A stretch of DNA of 9,262 bases from an uncultured Desulfomonile sp. (GTDB taxonomy: Bacteria > Desulfobacterota > Desulfomonilia > Desulfomonilales > Desulfomonilaceae), in the NCBI GenBank assembly GCA_903920415.1, contig CAIXMD010000358.1, positions 1-9,262 on the forward strand, given 5' to 3'. Shown in pieces: positions 5,568 to 9,262 of this stretch (the stretch's first letter is position 1; each line of letters opens with the position of its first letter). The notes below the pieces were generated by a model. It saw only the letters and a list, made by a program, of their open reading frames with translations. It was not told the DNA's origin and did not search any database. The translations under genes were made by a program, and so were the position numbers.

Positions 5568-7744
5568 AGGCGCTTTTCAGGAGCAGCATCAATTTTAAAA
5601 TCACCATTCTGATCTGGTTTGGCAGTCTCCTGGTATTAGCCATGATCCTTTCTTACAGCTATGTTCAAGTCCACAAGCTAATCCTCAGCGAAGCAGACAA
5701 ATCGGCTCGAGGCATCACATTGTCTGCTGCCAGAAAAATAGAACAGGAATTTCGTGCAGTTGAAAAGATAGCTAGCCAGATGGCCATATACCTCGGGACC
5801 GCCCGGCTCGACAAGCAAGGGTTGCTGACCTTACTTCGTCAAGTAGTGCTGGACAATCCGGAGATATACGGGGCCACGGTTGCATTTCAACCCAACGCGT
5901 TCGAGGAGGGTTTGAAGTTTTTCGCTCCCTATTATTACAAGGCATCGGACGGTGTAAAGTTAGAATATTTGGGGTCGGATGATTACAATTACTTCCAAAA
6001 GGATTGGTACCATGTTCCCGAGGTGTTAGGGCGGCCGGTATGGTGTGAACCCTACTTCGACGAAAGCGGCGGAAGAATAATTATGACTACCTATGCGGTC
6101 CCGGTCTTTGCTCCTTCAACACCTGTCACTTCAGGGCGAAAGGGCTCCGCGGATCTCCTCTGCATAGTGACGGCCGACATTGCCCTTGAGTGGCTCAGCC
6201 AAATGGTGTGTTCGATACCAGTGGGTCAGACAGGCTACTGCTTTATTATTTCTGATACGGGGACTTTCGTTACTCATGGGCGGCCGGAACTGATAATGAG
6301 GGAGTCCATCTTCAGCGTGGCGGAGGACCGAAACAACTCGTTGCTGCGCGAAGTCGGGCGTGCAATGACAAGGCAAGATTCCGGTTTTGTGGATATCGGT
6401 ACCTTTCTGGGGGGTGAAGAAGCCTTTCTTGCCTATGCGCCAATTCCATCACCGGGTTGGACATTGGCTGTGGTTTTTCCAAAAGCCGAACTGTTTTACG
6501 AGGTTGTCAAACTCCATCAAACGGCACTCGGTTTGGCGCTGGTAGGAGCTACTCTGTTGCTTGCGGCAAGCGTTATTGTGGCGAGGTCTATTGCACGTCC
6601 GTTGAGCAGCATGGCCGACGCGACCAAAAAAATCGCTGCGGGAGACCTCGATATAGACCTGTCTCACATTCGCACTACTGACGAAGTAGGCCAATTGGCC
6701 AGAGCGTTGACCAGAATGGCCGAAGGGCTTAAAGAGAGGGATTTTATTCGCGATACGTTCGGTCGTTATCTTACTCGAGAGGTCGTTAAACGCTTGCTCG
6801 AATCCGAAGACGGCCTTCGCCTAGGCGGAGAAACCCGTGAGATATCCATAATAATGTCGGACTTGAGGGGATTTACGGCCTTGACGTCGAGTATGCATCC
6901 GGAGCAGGTAATAACCTTTCTCAATAGATACCTTGGAAAAATGATAGACATCCTAATCGAATACCGTGGGACTGTTGACGAGATAATAGGAGACGGTATC
7001 CTAGCTTTTTTTGGTGCTCCTGAACCGCTTGAAGATCATCCCGCGCGAGCTGTAGCATGTGCCCTGAGAATGCAGCTTGCAATGGATGAAATAAATTCAT
7101 TGAATGAAGCCGATGGCCTTCCCCATCTGGAAATGGGAGTGGCGGTTAATACTGGTAAAGTTGTCGTAGGAAACATTGGATCAGAAAAACGTTCCAAATA
7201 CGGCGCTGTGGGATCGCAGGTAAATTTCACCGGCAGGGTGGAGTCGTTCACAGTCGGAGGGCAAGTACTAGTGAGCAAGTCCACGCACGACAGGTTGGTG
7301 GACATGTTGGAGATAAGCGACATACTTTGCGTCCAAATGAAAGGCGTTCCGGGTACGGTGGATCTATATGACGTAGTCGGCATCAAGGGCGATTACGACA
7401 TTCATCTTCCCAGGAAGAAGGACACAAGAGATAAACTGAAAAACAAGTTGAGGGTTCAGGTCCAATCAATAGACCAGAAAACCGTCAAGGATAGCGAATC
7501 AATCGCTTGGATCACAGATGTTTCAGCCACATCTGCCATCATGATTGCAGGTTACGGAATACGACAGTGGGATGATCTCCGCCTGCGATTTTTTGATGAT
7601 GAGTATCGAGCTACAGGTGGCGATTTTTTTGCGAAGGCGGTTTCGGTGACCAAGACTCACGAGAATTACGAAGTACTGATGAGGTTCACGTCTATTAGTC
7701 CCGAGGTTTACAAAATAATTCATCAGGTTACTGCGTCTGAATAG
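5564..7744 (+). CDS. Membrane dCache-HAMP class III nucleotide cyclase with PilZ-like tail
   Basis: A 726-residue inner-membrane receptor that should make cAMP or cGMP. Domains in order: membrane span 1 (about 11-31); a periplasmic dCache-type sensor (about 35-315, with GRPVWCEPYFDESGG and MTTYAVPVF); membrane span 2 (about 319-340); HAMP (about 341-390, with P346 and DEVGQL); class III cyclase (about 395-610, entered through the usual RYLTREVV stretch); and a C-terminal PilZ-like region (about 622-722). Metal-binding D433 (SDLRGFT) and D477 (IIGDGIL) and transition-state N554 and R558 (QVNFTGRVES) are present, so it should be active. The purine-specifying pair is E473/S551 instead of Lys with Asp or Thr. 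The PilZ-like part has DVSATSAIMIA where c-di-GMP binders have D/N-x-S-x-x-G, and no RxxxR. The start overlaps the decayed binding-protein gene; its own ribosome site is weak (CGGGGC). The ligand is unknown. Confidence 0.88.
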   Translation: MKALFRSSINFKITILIWFGSLLVLAMILSYSYVQVHKLILSEADKSARGITLSAARKIEQEFRAVEKIASQMAIYLGTARLDKQGLLTLLRQVVLDNPEIYGATVAFQPNAFEEGLKFFAPYYYKASDGVKLEYLGSDDYNYFQKDWYHVPEVLGRPVWCEPYFDESGGRIIMTTYAVPVFAPSTPVTSGRKGSADLLCIVTADIALEWLSQMVCSIPVGQTGYCFIISDTGTFVTHGRPELIMRESIFSVAEDRNNSLLREVGRAMTRQDSGFVDIGTFLGGEEAFLAYAPIPSPGWTLAVVFPKAELFYEVVKLHQTALGLALVGATLLLAASVIVARSIARPLSSMADATKKIAAGDLDIDLSHIRTTDEVGQLARALTRMAEGLKERDFIRDTFGRYLTREVVKRLLESEDGLRLGGETREISIIMSDLRGFTALTSSMHPEQVITFLNRYLGKMIDILIEYRGTVDEIIGDGILAFFGAPEPLEDHPARAVACALRMQLAMDEINSLNEADGLPHLEMGVAVNTGKVVVGNIGSEKRSKYGAVGSQVNFTGRVESFTVGGQVLVSKSTHDRLVDMLEISDILCVQMKGVPGTVDLYDVVGIKGDYDIHLPRKKDTRDKLKNKLRVQVQSIDQKTVKDSESIAWITDVSATSAIMIAGYGIRQWDDLRLRFFDDEYRATGGDFFAKAVSVTKTHENYEVLMRFTSISPEVYKIIHQVTASE

Positions 7745-7751
7745 GTGGGGG

Positions 7752-7811
7752 TTGAGGCAGGATTTCCCCCGATGTCCGTACTGCAATGGGTCTGATGTCA
7801 AGCTTAGGTCG
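7752..7811 (+). pseudogene. Possible remnant of a small zinc-ribbon gene
   Basis: Just after the cyclase, one frame reads LRQDFPRCPYCNGSDVKLRS from a TTG at 7752. CPYCxGSDVKLRS is typical of the first half of small zinc-ribbon proteins, which continue to a second CxxC. Here the frame loses any resemblance after the Ser and no second CxxC appears before the stop near 7916. It may be a decayed gene or chance. Confidence 0.25.
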
Positions 7812-7813
7812 AT

Positions 7814-7831
7814 AATGCTATTAATATCATT
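7814..7831. repeat. 18-base near-perfect palindrome
   Basis: AATG-C-TATTAATA-T-CATT is symmetrical except for one pair. It sits between the convergent cyclase and stress-protein genes. It may be a regulator site or a weak hairpin at the end of either transcript; no T run follows directly. Confidence 0.3.
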
Positions 7832-7878
7832 GAAAGTCAGATCTTCTTTTTGTGATGACGCTGTAAATAGAGCTATGG

Positions 7879-8397
7879 CTACGCGTGCAAGTTTAGTTCA
7901 GCGGCCTTGGTGGTCTTGAGAATGCTGTGGGCCTTCTCCATCTCGTCCACTGTCCCGTGGCAAGCCAGAATGAACTTGTCTGCCTTGAGCTGGGTCTCAT
8001 ACTTGATGATACTGTCTTTTGGGATGCCAATACCGGCCAACGCAGCGCCAACGGCAGTTAATCCTCCGACGGCTACGGCTCCTTCGAGGGCTCCCACGAT
8101 CCACCCTACCAGCGGACCGGCTACGGCAATAGGGCCTATGCCGGGAACAACGAAGAAGGCCGCCCCAAAAAGCAGACCCCAGAGTCCTCCCCAGAATGCA
8201 CCGATTTTCCCCCACGCCTTCATGCGGTCTCCGGTGTTATAATATCCCACGACATGCTCTTCCGTGTGGTAGTCCTTCCCGACAATCGAGAGCTTCTTCA
8301 TGTCGAACCCCGCCTTTTGGAGTTCCTTTACGGCATTCTCAGCGGCAGTGTGGGTATCGTAGACTCCTACGACAGCCTTATCATCCGAACTTGTCAT
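7879..8397 (-). CDS. YflT/GSP17M-type general stress protein, glycine-rich membrane segment
   Basis: A protein of 172 residues. The N-terminal part (about 8-45, VVGVYDTHTAAENAVKELQKAGF and KKLSIVGKDYH) is the alpha/beta fold found in Bacillus YflT/GSP17M stress proteins. Residues about 64-126 form a long Gly/Ala-rich hydrophobic stretch (WGGLWGLLFGAAFFVVPGIG and onward), probably two or three membrane-associated helices. The C-terminal part (IPKDSIIKYETQLKADKFIL-ACHGT) repeats the type of fold seen at the N-terminus. The family is stress-induced in several bacteria; its molecular job is unknown. The ATG at 8397 is well supported by GGGAGGA about seven bases before it. The small membrane protein gene on the same strand ends 42 bases upstream, suggesting one transcript. 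Confidence 0.8.
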   Translation of the reverse strand: MTSSDDKAVVGVYDTHTAAENAVKELQKAGFDMKKLSIVGKDYHTEEHVVGYYNTGDRMKAWGKIGAFWGGLWGLLFGAAFFVVPGIGPIAVAGPLVGWIVGALEGAVAVGGLTAVGAALAGIGIPKDSIIKYETQLKADKFILACHGTVDEMEKAHSILKTTKAAELNLHA

Positions 8398-8439
8398 TGA
8401 ATTTCCTCCCTATACTTGTTCTAACAAACGTGTTTTCAC

Positions 8440-8661
8440 TCAAGGTTTCGATGGTACTGTGGATACCCGACCTTGCTCTATGTTTGCACCTGTCGGTTCA
8501 ACTGAGTCGTCCAATGTCAACACGTAAATTCCCATGGCAGTCAACATCAGGATTAACGCCACCCACGTCCGCCAGTCTTTGTGGAGCTGTCTGGTTCTCC
8601 TATTGCTATTTTCGTTGTCTCTGCCCCCGCTCAGACCTGATTTTTTTTGCCTCTTTTGCAC
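8440..8661 (-). CDS. Small single-span membrane protein
   Basis: A 73-residue protein with a very basic N-terminus (MQKRQKK, then RRTRQLHKDWR to residue 31), one membrane helix (about 33-50, WVALILMLTAMGIYVLTL) and a short acidic then polar tail (DDSVEPTG onward). By the positive-inside rule the N-terminus faces the cytoplasm. The pattern DWRTWVA-ILML-AM-IYVLTLDDS is one I recall from small hypothetical proteins of Desulfobacterota beside stress or channel genes, but no function is known. The start is GTG (8659-8661) with AAAGGGATGAT directly upstream as ribosome site. It has a candidate promoter at 8685-8713 and precedes the stress-protein gene on the same strand. Confidence 0.65.
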   Translation of the reverse strand: MQKRQKKSGLSGGRDNENSNRRTRQLHKDWRTWVALILMLTAMGIYVLTLDDSVEPTGANIEQGRVSTVPSKP

Positions 8662-8684
8662 ATCATCCCTTTTGTGACAGACAG

Positions 8685-8713
8685 ATTATTGGCTCGGTGA
8701 TCTCCCCGAACAA
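8685..8713 (-). promoter_or_regulatory. Candidate promoter for the small membrane protein and stress-protein genes
   Basis: On the minus strand TTGTTC (8708-8713) is followed after exactly 17 bases by AATAAT (8685-8690), which matches the -10 consensus at five of six positions. The -35 matches at only three of six. Transcription would start near 8678, leaving a short leader that contains the ribosome site of the GTG start at 8661. Confidence 0.4.
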
Positions 8714-8755
8714 GAATTCTACGATCCACCACCATTGACAATAACATCAAGCGAG

Positions 8756-8777
8756 GAAAAAGTCTTTGTGAAAGACT
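8756..8777 (-). terminator. Minus-strand intrinsic terminator-like hairpin
   Basis: AGTCTTT and AAAGACT form a perfect seven-base stem around a three-base loop (8761-8777). On the minus strand the stem is continued by a run of T. No minus-strand gene is visible that would end here, so it may stop transcripts entering from the right or belong to a lost gene. The stem is AT-rich and rather weak. Confidence 0.45.
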
Positions 8778-9025
8778 CTCACAAGAAAGAATCAAAGCGG
8801 AAACATGCTTGTCCAGGACAGAAATCAGGAAAAATCCCCGTCCATGAAGGTTGATCAACACCTGAAACATTTTCGACAGTGTCCCTTTTTCACGGTTAAT
8901 CGTTGAAGGTGTCTCTTAGTGGACTGGCTCTTATGCTTTTTGGAGGCGTTGTGTCCCGAGAAACAGTTCAGAAAACCTTGCGTACAAAAGTTCGTTTGGC
9001 GCATGCGGGCCAACAACTGGCGGCG

Positions 9026-9060
9026 TTATGCTTGACGTAACGCATAATATGTCATAAAGT
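9026..9060 (+). promoter_or_regulatory. Inverted-repeat operator and promoter of the toxin gene
   Basis: TTATGC (9026-9031) and GCATAA (9042-9047) form a perfect six-base inverted repeat with a ten-base spacer. TTGACG (9032-9037), a five-of-six -35 match, lies inside the spacer, and CATAAA (9053-9058) is a possible -10 at a short 15-base spacing. CATAAT at 9043-9048 is a better -10 but has no clear -35. Antitoxins of HigA type usually repress their own operon at such repeats, so autoregulation is likely. Confidence 0.5.
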
Positions 9061-9066
9061 ATGAAG

Positions 9067-9262
9067 ATGATTGTGAGCTATCGAGACAAGCGAACGCGGG
9101 AGTTTGCCAAGGGAACCCGATTCAATGCTTTCGCTGGTTTTGAGCGCAAGGCGGAAATGAAGATGGACCAACTTGACGCTGCAACATCACTGATCGATCT
9201 GAATTTGCCGGGCAACCGTCTCGAAGCGCTCAAAGGAGGTCGTAAGGGCCAATACAGCATCC
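9067..9262 (+). CDS. higB: HigB/RelE-type toxin of a type II toxin-antitoxin system (partial)
   Basis: The first 65 residues of a HigB-like protein; the gene runs off the end of the window. The sequence MIVSYRDKRTREFAKGTRF, then KAEMKMDQLDAATSLIDL and PGNRLEALKGGRKGQYSI, is the HigB/RelE signature: the family has the pattern F-DK-T at the start and LDAA, then PGNRLEAL-GDR-GQYSIRIN before the catalytic C-terminus, which is not in view. HigB toxins are ribosome-dependent mRNA endonucleases of about 92 residues, and higA normally follows directly downstream. ATG 9067 is preferred because family members start M-I; ATG 9061 in the same frame would add M-K. Neither has a good ribosome site, and the promoter lies so close that the message may have almost no leader. 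One unusual point is ALKGGRKG where many relatives have LKGDR. Confidence 0.85.
   Translation, partial: MIVSYRDKRTREFAKGTRFNAFAGFERKAEMKMDQLDAATSLIDLNLPGNRLEALKGGRKGQYSI

Larger units (their letters stand above)
8662..9060. other. Intergenic region between divergent genes, no convincing gene
   Basis: This stretch holds a candidate minus-strand promoter (8685-8713), a minus-strand terminator-like hairpin (8756-8777), and the operator/promoter region of the toxin gene (9026-9060). Overlapping short frames on both strands lack family resemblance. CGCATGCG at 9000-9007 is a perfect palindrome, and TTGGC (8996-9000) can pair with GCCAA (9009-9013). Confidence 0.45.

Noticed and set aside
8196..8738. 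180-codon plus-strand frame
   Set aside because: It lies antisense to the stress protein and the small membrane protein, which both have good ribosome sites and family features. Its Ser/Pro/Cys-rich translation looks like a shadow.
8631..8870. 79-codon minus-strand frame
   Set aside because: It overlaps the better supported small membrane protein start and its promoter, runs through the terminator-like hairpin, and resembles nothing I know.
8933..9040. Short plus-strand frame starting MLFGGVVSRE, upstream of the toxin gene
   Set aside because: It has about 35 codons, no clear ribosome site, ends inside the toxin operator and shows no family resemblance.
8990..9048. Possible integron attC site before the toxin gene (GTTATGC near an inverted TTGGC/GCCAA)
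   Set aside because: The core bases do not fit RYYYAAC/GTTRRRY and the paired arms are too short.
9078..9260. 60-codon minus-strand frame
   Set aside because: It is antisense to the clear HigB-type toxin frame.

Overview
The window looks like accessory and metabolic chromosome from an anaerobic Desulfobacterota-type bacterium (Desulfomonile or Syntrophobacter relatives come to mind). This is inference from gene content: glutaconate-type CoA-transferase, a decayed NMT1/TauA-like binding-protein gene next to a dCache-HAMP cyclase, and a HigB-like toxin. No rRNA or tRNA is present to fix the taxonomy.

Left third (about 5-2953): a complete-looking transposable element of about 2.95 kb. It has imperfect inverted ends (21 of 33 positions match). 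Inside each end lie regularly spaced copies of an ATGGAC-like motif, three per end and in mirror orientation. It encodes three same-strand genes: a small zinc-ribbon protein (DUF6431-like), a DD35E transposase of the TniA/TnsB/MuA type, and an ExeA/TniB/TnsC-like AAA+ ATPase whose start overlaps the transposase stop by ATGA. A likely promoter lies inside the left-end iterons, which suggests that transposase binding could repress the operon. The element has the core of a Tn7/Tn5053-type system in miniature, with the zinc-ribbon protein in place of a known target selector.

Middle (2954-5193): inverted repeats of unknown role, then on the minus strand gctA-gctB-like genes for the two subunits of a family I CoA-transferase. 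The catalytic glutamate is conserved.

Right-centre (5194-7744): a badly decayed periplasmic binding-protein gene (signal peptide and C-terminus kept, middle deleted, three reading frames). Its surviving stop still overlaps the start of a 726-residue membrane-bound class III nucleotide cyclase with dCache, HAMP, cyclase and a degenerate PilZ-like C-terminal domain. The cyclase's purine-specifying positions are Glu/Ser rather than Lys/Asp or Lys/Thr, so its product (cAMP or cGMP) is open.

Right end (7745-9262): a possible remnant of a zinc-ribbon gene, then a minus-strand pair (single-span membrane protein and glycine-rich YflT/GSP17M-type stress protein) with a recognisable promoter. After an intergenic stretch with a minus-strand terminator comes a plus-strand HigB/RelE-type toxin gene behind an inverted-repeat operator. 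The toxin gene runs off the window, so its antitoxin would lie outside.
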